Below, piece by piece: positions 34,947 to 46,599 of a DNA stretch of 64,000 nucleotides. This stretch comes from Apoderus coryli (taxonomy: Eukaryota > Arthropoda > Insecta > Coleoptera > Attelabidae), in contig OU452198.1 of NCBI GenBank assembly GCA_911728435.2, forward strand, positions 15,658,001 through 15,722,000, read 5' to 3'. A program made the position numbers and the translations under genes. The notes beneath the pieces are model-generated. The model ran no database searches. It was not told the DNA's origin and saw only the letters and a program-made list of their open reading frames with translations. Numbering within the stretch: the stretch's first letter is position 1; the number at the start of each line of letters is the position of its first letter.

Positions 34947-35739
34947 CAGCATCCGCAATGAAATCCACTATAAATTATTGAGGCGATATCGATAGTTCAA
35001 CCTTCGGGACAGTTTTGGGGTGACACAAACAATTTGTTTATAATATTTGATAAACGACTTATATGCCATGTTTCACCCTGTAATCATATGGATAAAATAA
35101 ACAAATTGATTGGATTGGTCAATATGTCGCATTTTTAATAATATATTTTAGTATATCCAATATTCTTTCAAATAACAGAAAGAAATATATGCTGACACAA
35201 ATAGTTCATCAGTCATCACATTTCACGTAGGTACCTATACCTACCTATGTATATACTATAATTATTTCCAGTGAAACCAGTGTTTATTTATTTAATTTTT
35301 AATAGAAGTAATCGCTAACTACTAACTATAATATCTTTATCTAAGTATACAAGAAGTCATTAAAAATTATCATAAATTTTGTCGATGATCATATATGACC
35401 ATATGGCTTTCCTTTTATTTACCTACCGTTCTACTTAACCGATAAATCACATAAAAGTCATTTATTCAAAAAAAAAAAAGGAGAGAAAAAGGGCAACAAC
35501 AAGGAGTGTTCTGATAAGGCTTAAATTTGTCACAACATTGGTGGGCCACATTCAGTTTGAGTTGACACACACACACACACATGTTTTTTGTATAGATAGG
35601 TACGAGTTAGCTGGTGGTATTGCTTTTGATATTTTATATATTTAATTTCTTGAATCTTCATTAATACGTTACTTGTGTATATTAGAACATATGTAAGTTT
35701 TGCAGTAGTTGGATACTGAAGGGAACACAACCATTATAC
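34947..35739. other. no gene; CA microsatellite
   Basis: AT-rich DNA with a short (CA)n at about 35567-35581. TTTTGGGGTGACACAA near 35022 matches 23035, which is further repeat debris. No coding evidence. Confidence 0.4.
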
Positions 35740-35795
35740 CTCCTGAAGATGCCATCTCCTTAGGTTTGCGAAACGTCTCGAAGACATTTTCTTAT
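35740..35795 (+). mobile_element. Penelope-like tail with degenerate hammerhead motif
   Basis: CCTGAAGATGCC, a short gap, GGTTTGCGAAACGTCTCGAAG. GAAAC-GTC and the preceding CTGAAGA resemble the hammerhead order, but the core is CTGAAGA instead of CTGATGA. The segment looks like the 3' tail of a Penelope-like family. Low certainty. Confidence 0.35.
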
Positions 35796-35934
35796 CTTTT
35801 ATGGCCTACGCAAGTCTAATCTAATGATAATACTGCAGCCTATACTGGCTTATTGTTTAATTGTTATTACTTTCAGCCTATTATTCCTATCTAAAGATAG
35901 TACATCTCTATCTGTACGGTCTTCCAATGAAGGC

Positions 35935-37246
35935 TATGCCCTGGTCAATCGGTCTGTATGCGGAAACTATCGTGGTATCTCTCTGCTCTCGATCTCCGGA
36001 AAGGTTCTGGCAATACTTTTGTCCAATCATCTTCTCTTACTCTCGGAAGGGTGCTTACCGGAAACATAATGTCGTTTTAGACCCAACAGGGGTACAGCTC
36101 AAAGGATGTCCCCATAAATCCATCCGGATAGTTTTACTCCTTCGGGAGGCTCTCCAATAACAAATGGCGCAATGCAGGGTTCTGTCATTGCACCGACCTT
36201 GTTTTCGATGTTTATTGGAACGGTCATTCAACTTGTTAAGGATGACCTACCGGGTGAATAAAGATCGTCTACAGATTTGATGGCCGCGGACTCTTCAATC
36301 GTCATAGACTGCAAACTGGGGCGAAGATCGTATCCACATCACTTATTTAGCTTCAATGTTGTCCTAGCTGATACAGAAGAGGATCTTCAATATATACTCA
36401 ATGCATTTAACAGCGCATACAGAAGTATCGGGCTTGTACTGAATATAAAGAAAATACAGATTCTTTACCAGCCTGCACCAAACACTGTGGCTGTTCCACC
36501 ACATATTCGAGTTCACGGAGAGAGACTTCAGAAAATCGAAAGTTTCTCTTACCTCGGCAACATTCTCTCGGTGAACGCAAATATCGATGATGAGATTCAG
36601 ACGTCTGAGGACGAGAGTCTTTGATAATCATAACATCGACGTTCCAACCAAGTTGCGAGTGTATTGTAGTGCCTATCTTTACGTATAGCTGTGATTCTTG
36701 GACTACTTATCGGAGGCATTTAAAAACCCTAGAAAAGTACCACCAACGATATATATTAGAAGAATTCCTGGAATTAAATGGCAGGACCGACGAACAAACG
36801 TCAGCGTTCTGGAGGAAGCTGAAACAACTAGCATTGAGGCGATGATTTTCAGGCCTCAGCTGCGATGAACTGGCCACGTAAGCCGCATGCCAACGAAATG
36901 CCTTCCAAAGGGAATCCTTTATTCACAGCTTAAGGTCGGCTCACAAAATCAGGGAGAGCAGTAAAAGAGGTACAAGGATGTTCTTAAGACCAACATGAAA
37001 AAGTGTGCCTTAGATGTGAAAAACAACTGGGACCGACCGAGATGGAGGCGTACCATTTACGAGGGTCATCAAGTTTTTGAGGATCAACGTCGACAACATG
37101 AGGATCGAAGAGACAGCATGGAAAGGAAGCAGCGCACCTACAACAGCCGGCAAATGGTGGTGATTGGGTGTCAGTTTTGTGACAGGATTTATTGCTCGAG
37201 GATCGGTCTTTTTAGCCATCTTAAAGCGAACAACAGAAATCCCTGA
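35935..37246 (+). pseudogene. LINE reverse-transcriptase relic with C-terminal zinc finger
   Basis: Frames switch several times. 35945-36068 contains NYRGISLLSISGKVLA (reverse transcriptase box). 36277-36624 contains LFSFNVVLADTEEDLQYIL and IESFSYLGNILS, with the catalytic YADD box degraded. 36621-36845 and 36860-37246 hold the C-terminal region (SCDSWT, HLKTLEKYHQR, GHVSRMPTKCLPKGILYSQL) and a CxxC-type zinc finger (CQFCDRIYCSRIGLFSHLK). That ending is characteristic of an abundant animal LINE group (RTE-like or CR1-like). Dead by many lesions. Confidence 0.75.
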
Positions 37247-37329
37247 GTTAGAGTAATTCATACACGTTGGCGAGTGAATGCTGATGTTGATGATGCGTTG
37301 ATCCTGGGTGGGTATAATTTCCTAGTATT

Positions 37330-37860
37330 GTTTGTTTTTTTTCAGGATACATTTTTGCACGATCTTGGTACGTCGAGGTTCTGGTGTTTCTCTTCACCCT
37401 CCTATTGCAAGTAGGTCGGGTTTCTCATTTCCACTTTCATGATATGGTGGTACCCAGAATAGTCTGGCGCTATTCCTTTCTCTAAAAACTCTAGGTTATT
37501 CGATATATCTCTACACCCGTTTGGACGTCATTTGTTTGCACGCCTATGATTTTAGTGCCGCATGATGGTCTGAAAGAATATATGGCCTGCTAATTGATAG
37601 GATACTTTCCTCATAATTTTTATCCATCTGCGACCAGATCTTTCCTTCTTGGGAGTTTTCAGCGCCTTCAGTACTATCTGTTGACACTCTGAAAGTCATA
37701 TTGAAGCTGTGCCGGTTCGGCATCGTGTTCCCATTTCTGCATACACATAATACTCCTTCTCCCTGCACCATCAAGTGCAGGGGGCAAGCCTCCTAGTACC
37801 TCCATGACTGCTGTTGGCGTCGAATTCATTACCCCTGTTATCGTTAGACAGTCAAATATT
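37330..37860 (-). pseudogene. LINE relic, RNase H region (I/R1-like)
   Basis: On the minus strand, DCLTITGVMNSTPTAVMEVL (about 37853-37795) is the conserved segment between reverse transcriptase and RNase H in the I/R1 group. Further on, YILSDHHAALKSKIIGVQTN (about 37580) matches the RNase H active-site block with its aspartate. Stops and frameshifts are frequent. Confidence 0.6.
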
Positions 37861-38047
37861 TACACCTTGCTTAGTTTCATTCTCGCGCCTGTTTATAGTA
37901 TCTTGGTGGTGCTCAATGCGCCATGTTTTGCATTAATCCCTATGTTTTTATCTACAAACGTATCGCCTTCGCTTTGTTTATTAATTTTTCCAGTTTGTGG
38001 TTCCAGGTCAGTTTCGAATTATTCCATTATTTTACAAAATGTCTTTT

Positions 38048-38608
38048 TGTACAACCGACCTTTTTTGATTGTTTACTGTGTCTGTCTTTATGACAGTAAG
38101 TGACATTTACTGGCTGACAACCCAAACACGACAGTAAGTAACTCACTTACCGTTCAGAGAATGGTAAGTAAATTCACGACGGTATGTCACTGCCCATTTA
38201 TGCTGACGTCAATATTTTGATTTTTAAAATTGTATATTAAACGGCATTAGGTATGAACTTTTATAAGTATTTCCATACCGTTCTCTGTAATTATAGCGGC
38301 TATTCCAACATTCCAACCTTCATCAAGAGATTCACATTCAAAGTCACTCATTTTCAATAATAATACTTATTTAAATAAGTTCTGACAAATAGCTACACGA
38401 CATAAAAAATACGATAACAATCATAACAATAACAATTAGTTCCATGGCAACGTCAACTGCAACTTTGTAGAGGGTATTCAACTAACCTGAATTTGTATTT
38501 AATTGAAAATAATAATCATTAAAAATAATAAAATTTTCAATTTCAGCTATCTCGATCGTACAAAAAATAGTATAAGCATCTCAAACAGTAAGTAGTTTAC
38601 CAATCTCA
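38048..38608 (-). mobile_element. short Crypton-derived element (copy B)
   Basis: Reverse copy of the 7395-8020 family. It has ACCGACCTTTTTTGATTGTT at one end, the TTACCGTTCAGAGAA inverted motifs near 38147, the leader ORF, and CGATCGTACAAAAAATAG near 38553. It is cut off at 38608 by the ATCCCAGT element. Confidence 0.65.
38247..38351 (-). CDS. leader peptide, copy B
   Basis: 34 codons on the minus strand, beginning MSDFECESLDEGWN and ending like copy A (LIKVHT, stop). The sequence is almost the same as 7743-7847, including the variant tail, so A and B descend from one short element. A function is doubtful. Confidence 0.45.
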   Translation of the reverse strand: MSDFECESLDEGWNVGIAAIITENGMEILIKVHT

Positions 38609-39358
38609 ATCCCAGTAAACACACATACGTTTATTTAACATTTATCATTACAAAACACCTTTCCAGAAAAAGGTACAGTAAATACGTACATATGACTTTG
38701 ATATGTCGCGCTTATTCACGTTACAGAACACGAATAACGAAACGTTTGTTAAACACTTTAAAAAAACGTGTATTGAAAGTATTTAAGTATATATATTCAA
38801 CGGTGAAATCCAACGTTTCTAAAATACGTTAATGATTCGCTTACACAAACGTTAATTATTAGCTTTTTAGAAACGACAAATGCATGTACATCTAACACTG
38901 TTATTTAGCCATCCTCCCCCAAAAAAAAACACTGTTATTTAAAGTTGCTTTTATATATTTTTGTAACATACTCGGACTTTATAAACATTATATAAACGTT
39001 TTGAATTTTCCTATATTAAGCAATAAGCATTTTTATGGGATATTTTACACGTTTTCTTATCTGTAATTTTCGGATTCTTCTAATTCTTCTAATTCTTCTG
39101 ATTTCATTGTCGCCTCTAAAAATTATGCGCTTCTAATGAACATTTTCTAACGTTATTTTAGCAATAAATATCGGTTTATTATAAATTACATAAAGAACGT
39201 TTTTATTTTATGGTTTATTTATAATACATATACAACGTTACTTAAACGTTTAAACTGAACGGTGTAAAATTAACCGTCAATTATCTAACGTAAGACCAAT
39301 TATTAACGACTGACACGTTGAATAAACGTTTAATTTACGTATATGTGTTTACTGGGAT
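38609..39358. mobile_element. non-autonomous DNA element with ATCCCAGTAAACAC termini
   Basis: The ends ATCCCAGTAAACACA and its inverse (TGTTTACTGGGAT) are perfect for about 15 bp and similar for about 30. The interior contains many AACGTT / AAACGTTT motifs (for example 38743, 38813, 39148, 39243, 39328) in both orientations, as expected for sub-terminal transposase-binding sites. No ORF is present. It is probably hAT-related, but no transposase is at hand to prove it. Confidence 0.7.
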
Positions 39359-40030
39359 ACTTAATATACTATTTTGTACGACCGACCGTTTTTGATTGTT
39401 TACCGTGTCTTTATGACAGCAATTTACTGGCTCACAACGCAAACACGACGGTAAGTAATTCATTTACCGTTCAGAGAACGGTAAGTAAATTCACGACAGT
39501 ATATCATTACCAATTTGTGCTGACGTCATTATTATGAATTATTGTATTTGCTATTTTTTATGTTCATTGATAGTCGTTCTGTGTTTGCTATAAAAATATT
39601 ATATATTCTTAAGTATTTTCATACCGTTCTCTGGATTTATTTGGAATTATAGCAGCTATTCCAACATTCCATGCTTCATCAAGAGATTCACATTCAGAGT
39701 CACTCATTTTCAATAATAATACTTATTTAAATAAGTTCTGACAAATATATGACATAAAAATGGCAAATACGATAACAACCATAACAATAACAATTAGTTC
39801 CATGGCAACGTTCAACTGCAACTTTGTAGAGGGTGTTCAGCTAACCTGAATTAATATTTAATTGAAAATAGTAATTAAATTAAATAATAAAATTGCAATT
39901 TCAGCTATTTCGATCGTACAAAAAATAGTATAAGTTTATCTCAAACAATAAGTAGTTTACGGATCTCCTCCAAACATTGTCGTCGATCGGTAAACTACAC
40001 TTACTGTTTTCAATACTTAATATATTATTA
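39359..40030 (-). mobile_element. short Crypton-derived element (copy C)
   Basis: The most complete of the three copies. Both ends carry TATATTAAGT-like sequence. GTACGACCGACCG and TTACCGTTCAGAGAACGG lie at one side, and CTCCTCCAAACATTGTCGTC with inverted GTAGTTTAC arms at the other. The central palindrome of copy A is absent. Confidence 0.7.
39609..39707 (-). CDS. leader peptide, copy C, extending into recombinase-like sequence
   Basis: 32 codons plus stop on the minus strand. The peptide begins MSDSECESLDEAWN and continues IPNKSRERYENT. The KSRERYE part resembles the N-terminal core of insect Crypton-type recombinases, which ties the short elements to the fragments at 8368-9302. Confidence 0.45.
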   Translation of the reverse strand: MSDSECESLDEAWNVGIAAIIPNKSRERYENT

Positions 40031-40384
40031 TTATTTAATTACACGGGACAGAAATGAATAATTACTCAGTTTCAGTACAAGTAACCGTGATGTATCGGAG
40101 ATATAAGAACCATCAAAGGCAAACGGTATATTACTTCTATTTAATACGATGCAATAATTGTTCACAGTAAGCACACTTCAAGTAGATCCAATTTATGACT
40201 AAATATTCCAAAAGGTTGTTTAGGTTTGACGTCCAAATTGTACATTTTTGTTTCTGTTTTGTTTCAAGCAATCAAAATAGGTGATTTTTTTTCTTGTTTA
40301 AAGTTTATTACAAGTTTAAAGAAACAGTTTTGAAGAATAGCAGTAGAAGTGTTTTTACAAAACTAAACTTAAATATCTATCTAC

Positions 40385-40970
40385 AGGGTGTCCCAAAAAA
40401 CATTCTCCACTCTTTGTGTGTAGAATCTACGACTAAAAATAAGACGAAAATCACTTATGTCAAAATTTCGAACAATGTCTCCTTATGAAATTATGACCAT
40501 TTTGAATATTAAAATGAAGTAATTTTCGAAAATCAAATCAAAAGTTCACATTCAAATTATTTATTAACTAAACACAGAATAAAACAAAAACATTTCAATT
40601 TACGAAGGCAAGTGTTCGAAATCCTCAGCATTTTGATTATTGAAATTAAACAAATCTTTCACTTGGAATGAATAATTTAAATCAAGTCATCCTTGATAAA
40701 ACAGATTCATTGAAAGAGAAAATCTGCATCCATATCATCTAAACCCGATTCAAGGGTGGGGATTTTTTTTTCTCAGAGATATCGTAGGATATGTCGTGAA
40801 ATACCCCAGTACAGCTTCATCGTCACAAATAGGTTTCCTTCGTTTTATTTTTGTCTTTACGGACCCGAAATTTTTGAAATTATCTATTATCCGTTTAACA
40901 ACTTTTGGTGATGGCTTGTGTTTTTCTGGGTACCTGGCAGAAAATGTATCACACGTTTGTGACATCACTC
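40385..40970 (-). pseudogene. Tc1/mariner-like relic, N-terminal part
   Basis: A CAGGGTGTCCC terminus lies at 40385. On the minus strand, 40968 downward reads TCDTFSARYPEKHKPSPKVVKRIIDNFKNFGSVKTK...PICDDEAVLGYF. This matches the first helix-turn-helix region of mariner-like transposases. The catalytic part is not recognisable. Confidence 0.5.
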
Positions 40971-41044
40971 ACATTATCACATTATCATAAATAATAAACA
41001 AATTTAGAAACAATTTTTTGCGATTTTAGGTTTATTTATTTCTG

Positions 41045-41770
41045 CCATTATTTTTACAGATATAAGAAAATGAAAAGCACCTTTTGTTTTCAACTTTCCA
41101 CTACGACGTTTTGTTTTTGAAAAACCATCATCAAGTTAGGCTCTGGATTTTCTATTGTTAAATTTAAAATCATTGTCAATTCAAAAATGGGTGGTATATC
41201 ACATGAAATGGTTTAAACAAGTTATCAGTGTTTTAGCTGTTATTTAAAATTATTCCAGGAAAATCGCCAGGAAAATCGCCATATAGTTTGGCACTTATTT
41301 TGCGTAAAACATTCATCTGAGAAAGGCGTTTTTTTAATAACTTCAAAAAGCACAACAATGTCAACTAAATTTAAAAAACCGCGTACACAATAAAATGTTG
41401 TACTGAGACAGAAGTAAATTGTCAAATAATAATAAATAATTGTGAGTAACGACGAAACCATGTGTTTTTGCTAAATCTCATACTCTGCATTCAGTCAGTT
41501 AACTGCCAAACTATGGCGATTTTTCTGCTTGAATAACACAGCTAACAACACTGAAAATTTGTTTAAACCATTACATGTGATATACCACCTATTTATAATT
41601 TAACAACAAAAATATCCTAGGCCGTGTTTAAAAAACCAAGTTGATTTTGATGGTTTTTCAAAAACGAAACGTCGCATCGTTGTGAAAATTTGTAAACGCT
41701 ATCTTATTCATATCAAGAGGTAACCACAGAAAGTGTTTTTCATTTTTTATATCTGTGAAAATAGAGTCAA
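41045..41770. repeat. inverted repeat (fold-back) of ~190-bp arms
   Basis: Bases 41056-41235 are the inverse of about 41530-41770. Examples are GGTGGTATATCACATG against CATGTGATATACCACC, and AAAACCATCATCAA against TTGATGGTTTT. The right arm also matches 15370-15640. Confidence 0.75.
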
Positions 41771-42027
41771 AAATAAATGAAAACTAAAAGCGCAAAAAAT
41801 CGATTATTCAACTTCAAAATGATTTTACGGCAAGTAGGCTTAGGAACGTAATACACATTGGCGAATTTTTCATTAAGTGCCTGAATAACTTGACAATAAC
41901 ATTCTCGCCTTTCCCATAACATTGCACCAAGTAAATTTGTTGCTGCGTAAAGTAAGCATTTTAAGCTGAGAATACTACGACTAATCAATAAATACAGCGA
42001 ATTGTCAAATAAGCTTGTCACTATCAA
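41767..42027 (-). pseudogene. possible transposase helix-turn-helix fragment
   Basis: On the minus strand LWERRECYCQVIQALNEKFA...KPTCRKII recalls the HTH of mariner-like transposases. There is no other support; it could be chance. Confidence 0.3.
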
Positions 42028-43439
42028 CGCCTAGTACAAAAATGAGTTGTTTATTTGGAATTAATTGATGTAAAATAAATTTAATAATTACAACTAAATA
42101 AAAATAGGCCGATTTTTTCGAAAATTAATATTAGAGACTGCCTTTTACTTTTTCTAATAACTTAGTTCCATATCTTCTCAAATAAGTGCACTCTACTCTT
42201 GTACCTTTTAAAGTGTTTTCAATTTTCTGAGCAACCCATATAAATTTTTTTATATTTTTCTATCTCAATCTTACATTAAGAAACAGCAAAACTTTGTATC
42301 ACTAGTAACTTTTTTTGATAAAATGAAAAATAAGAAAATGTTTCCTCTTACATACTGTATATAAAAAATTCGGAAGCACGTTCTAGACCGCATTTTTTAC
42401 CAATCGAAACAAAATTAGGTTAAAAAATCGGCTAGGTCACTGTTGCGCTTAAGTTCGTTGGCGGTTGAAATCAAAAAGTTAATTTTAAAATGGCGGCCTG
42501 TCAAAGTATAAAAAAATCATGTTTTTTCATTGTTAACAGAAAATACTACCAATGTTACATACCAAACGATAGAGCACTTAAATATCTACAATGTTTATGT
42601 GACCCACACCTGGAATAATTTTTGACAAATCAACAGCTTGTGAAATAACCATAAGGCCGTGCTTACGTATGTATAGCATAATGGGTATTTCAGTTAAAAT
42701 AATTTTCAAGATGACGGACGTTTTAGTTATATTTGGCGACTGCAGAATATTCTATTATTTGTTTACTAATAGTTTGTGTCAGTGTAGACTAAGTATAAAT
42801 AAAAACTATATAAATCAAACTAACTACTTTTCCGACTAGCTAGTCGGCAGCTGCCATCGGGAATTTTTCAAAAACGTTTGTTTTAAATTCAAAATAAATA
42901 TTTTATCGTACACAGTGTAACAAAAATTTAAAAAATTTTGTCCATCCCTCGCAAACCAAATAATTCAAATTTTTTGGAATAGGTTAATTTAAACGAATTT
43001 TATGTAGCATTCATCATATTAAAAAATTATTAAGTTTCGCAGTTTCAGTATTTTAATAGTTATTTAAAAAAATATTTTGGTGTGTGCTTTTTAGGCGCTG
43101 CCCTGTACCTACGTATGAGGGGCCATAGGTAAAAAAATGTACGTGTCACGTTATTTTTTTGCCTTATGGATTGAGTATGTTTGGCCTTTGGCTAGACTTC
43201 GCCCATTTAAAAATAAAGGCTTTATTTATTATTCTATTTCAATCCGAGGGATTGCCCATTTCGCTCACTCGACAAACATTGTCATCTATCCGTAAACTTG
43301 ATCTTGAGGCTTAATATACTTACCACTAGTTAAGATTACTATAATCTAAATAATTAAAGTAACTACGTATTATTTAAAGGAAGAAAAAGTTTTGTAAATT
43401 ATTTTGAAACTAATACAAATTATTTGTAATTTGTAAATT
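42028..43439. other. no gene seen
   Basis: AT-rich DNA. CGAGGGATTGCCCATTTCGC...ACAAACATTGTCATCTATCC near 43247 vaguely recalls the Crypton-derived elements. Nothing firm. Confidence 0.3.
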
Positions 43440-43640
43440 AAAGCGTCTACTCCACAAAATATCTTTATATTAAGGCTTAAGTCAGCCAAACATGTTTCGG
43501 AACTTCTGCTCCATTTTCAGTGGCATTAATAAATCTTACATAGATGTCTTACAAAACTTATTAAGTTTTGAAAACATGGATTTAAGTATGCATGTATATA
43601 TACCAGGATGTGAAAAACTTTATTTCTTATTTTCTAGCAA
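43440..43640 (-). mobile_element. third Penelope-like unit, degenerate
   Basis: GCGTCTACTCCACAAAATA, then a degenerate hammerhead (43485-43524), in the same order as the other two units but read from the minus strand. Ends and target duplication are not clear. Confidence 0.5.
43485..43524 (-). ncRNA. degenerate hammerhead motif
   Basis: Minus strand: GCCA, CTGAAAA (consensus CTGATGA), TGGAGC...GTTCC, GAAACATGT, T, TGGC. The layout is the same as at 8688-8730, but the core is mutated, so it is presumably inactive. Confidence 0.45.
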
Positions 43641-43689
43641 TAAATAATAATAATGATTGTTAAACATGATCTCTCTTATTTCCCTAGCT

Positions 43690-44625
43690 GCTTCATGAAC
43701 TCTCTCCAGTAGTTGGTTTTCATTTATAATTGGTACCACTCTAAACCAATTGTGTCATGTACCCCCATAAAAAGAAGTCGAGCGGATTCAGATCTGGTGA
43801 TCTTGGAGGCCACTCAATGGGACCTCACAAACCAATCCTATTGTTTCCAAACAGTTGATCTAAAACTTCTGTTACTTGTCTACCACGATGCGCAGGGGCT
43901 CCGTCATGTTGACACCACATGTTTTGAACAATATTCAGAGGTACATCCACAATAAATTCGAGTAGACGGTTTTGTAGAAAATATATTGATTTGAGTTTAA
44001 ATGCCCCTTAATTACGAACAATGGCAATAATTGATTGTTAAACATGCCACCCCAAACATTGATACTAAAACGTTCTTGAAAATTTCGCGGCCTAATAGCA
44101 CGAGGGTTGTTTAAAAACCATACATGTTCATCATGGTTTGTATTTATGCCATCTCTAGTAAAACTTGCTTCATCTGACCAGAGCACTTTCTCTAAAAATC
44201 TTTCATCTTCTTGATGATTACCAAGAACCCAATTACAAAATCGTAGGAGCTTCTTGGTCTCCAGGATGTAGGGCCTGGAAATCTTGAAGATGATAGGGAT
44301 AGAGCATTTCTCGATTTAATACTCTCCAAACAGTTGTTTGAGGTAATGCCAATTGAGTTGATATTCTTCTAGTGCTTATTTTCGGATCGTCTAAAACTAA
44401 ATCCACCATGTTTTCTTCACTTTGAATATTTAGACGATGCGGTCGTTCGTTAACTCTAGGTAAAATGCTCCTTGTCGTTCTAAGCCGTAAATGTTTTGTG
44501 ATATGGATGACGTCTATTAGGATACCTAATTTGGTATTCTTGGGCCGCTGCTCTTGCATTTGCATTGCACAAAAACAATATAAACACACCATAATATCTG
44601 CATATTCATCAATTGAAAAACTCAA
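43690..44625 (-). pseudogene. DD41D mariner-like transposase, broken
   Basis: Minus strand. The HTH part includes RPHRLNIQSEENMVDLVL and STRRISTQLALPQTTVWRVL. A frameshift at about 44230 leads to VLWSDEASFTRDG (first Asp) and FSINVWGG. After another break, MWCQHDGAPAHRG (second) and SPDLNPLDFFLWG (third) follow, with a stop between them. The second and third Asp are 41 residues apart. The family is related to, but distinct from, 32530-33761. The ends of the element were not determined. Confidence 0.85.
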
Positions 44626-44649
44626 TTTAATTTAGAAAAAAACATTCGC

Positions 44650-46599
44650 AATATTAAAAACAATTACGAAGTAACAAAACAATTTTTGAGTAATTTAAAT
44701 TTGTTGCTGTCAAAGTTTATTTTTTATTGTTGCGACATTCCTTTTCCATGACAACTTTGATTTTTCATTTGATTTTCTGTAAACATTATTTTGATTTAAA
44801 TCTACCATTAACTTGCAATTTATCGGTTTCCATAAAAATGGTAGAAATCACAACATCGACGTAATTAACTTTTTTGCAGCTTATAAGCTGCTCTTTTTAA
44901 AAAAGTAATAATTTAAAATGATAAAGCTTGTCAAAGCTGTCTTTAATTAATTTATGTGTAAAATTTAGCCAAATGCCCCCTATATATATATATATATATC
45001 TACGCCAATCAATTAATGAAAGCCAAAATTGTGCAGATTATTTTAGGTTATCGGTCCCTAAATGCATGTGAAATTTTGTCAACATCGGTTAGCTAGTTTT
45101 TGAGAAATGAACAAAAAAGTTAATTTGACCAGTAGATTTGCGGTCATGGGTCCAATGGCAAAAAATGCTTAAATTACTTTCAGGAATATCCAATTTTCGT
45201 TTGTTGCAAACATAATGAATCACCCGGTACTGAGAAACTTAATGGGAAGAGTTTCTTTTCGTGAATCATTTTAGAAATTAAAAAGAAAACGATAGATACC
45301 TATTACTAGTTTAGTCCGAATAATACAAATTACTCTAAGAAACTACTAACCAAAAATCTGAACACCCAGTAAAATAAATAGTTACCTTGTAATTAATGTT
45401 ATCACTGTTAATAGTAGGTAGTTGTGTTTAGTAATATACAAATAATATTTAACAAATTCACTAATACCATTGAAAACGTTCTGTCCATCTTCAAATGTAG
45501 GCTGGTCTTTGACTTGGATTAATAAATTACTACAAACCTTTTCGTGGTAAAACAGTCTCGTACATAAAAATAAAAAATAATGTGTTTAATTTTAAATACG
45601 GAATATACGCTCATAAAACAGCACAAAAATAATTAAAATTTGATTTGTAATGCTTATATAGAAATAGAGTCGTATTTTTTTTTTTAGGTAATCACAAATT
45701 TTTCATCGCTGTTTATATGAAGTCTATTTGTATCGTTGGTTTTTATCGTTAACAGAAAAGTGCTATTAACATTTTCAGAAAATTTAAAAGCTCAAGTCGA
45801 ATGTGAACTCAGACACAGTGCCGTACTCGATAGGAATTACCTGGAAATAATTTCATACATCTGTATTTTGCAAAATTATATATAAACTTAATTATTTTTC
45901 ACAAAATTCTGTTTAACTAAATAGTGTTTAATACACGGGGAGTTCAACATTTGTACTGTTTCTACTGCTTCTCAATAAAGTGAAGGTCTAATTTTGACTG
46001 CAGATTCCGATCCAGCATCTAAAAATACGTAAAAAGTCTGGTCAAAAGTTGTTGGTCTGTGTTATTATTTAAATAAATATCTTCTTGTTCTTTAGATGCC
46101 CTGTCCTTTTTGGACGTTGGCAATCATCAGCGATATCTGAACCTTGTCCACAGGTCGGCAGAACAATGTGGTAGTGCTTATAAATTTAAAAAAGACAGTC
46201 TAGAATCTTGAGCCGTACCATGTTTTGTTTAAATATATATTCATTCTGTTATCTGAAATTTACTATAAAAGCTAAAACACATAGTTAAGAAAAAAGCTCC
46301 CATATCCGGAATGAGTTTCTGAGAAGGCAAAAGAAATTGAGTTAAATTCCGCTTTACACTAAGTGATTTGTATTTATCTATACCACCCCATGTATTCATC
46401 GCGGTATATCGCGTTAAAAAATTTGGTATTTTGGCCTCACTCATCATAATCAGCATGTTTATTTAATTTTATGTCGAGGCAAAAAAAAAATGGCCCTCTA
46501 GAATTCTACGAGAGTTTGGTTCTGATTTTAAGTTAGTCAGAAGTGTTCTGAAATTAGCAATCGTTACATGAGTCGATACATTTAGACAAAGCGAGACGA
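44650..46599. other. no gene seen; TA microsatellite
   Basis: AT-rich with a (TA)n run at about 44982-44998. Short ORFs look random. Nothing further. Confidence 0.35.

Noticed and set aside
46100..46160. GGCAATCATCAGCGATATC as another Penelope hammerhead tail
   Set aside because: The core order (CTGATGA followed by a stem and GAAAC) is not present on either strand.
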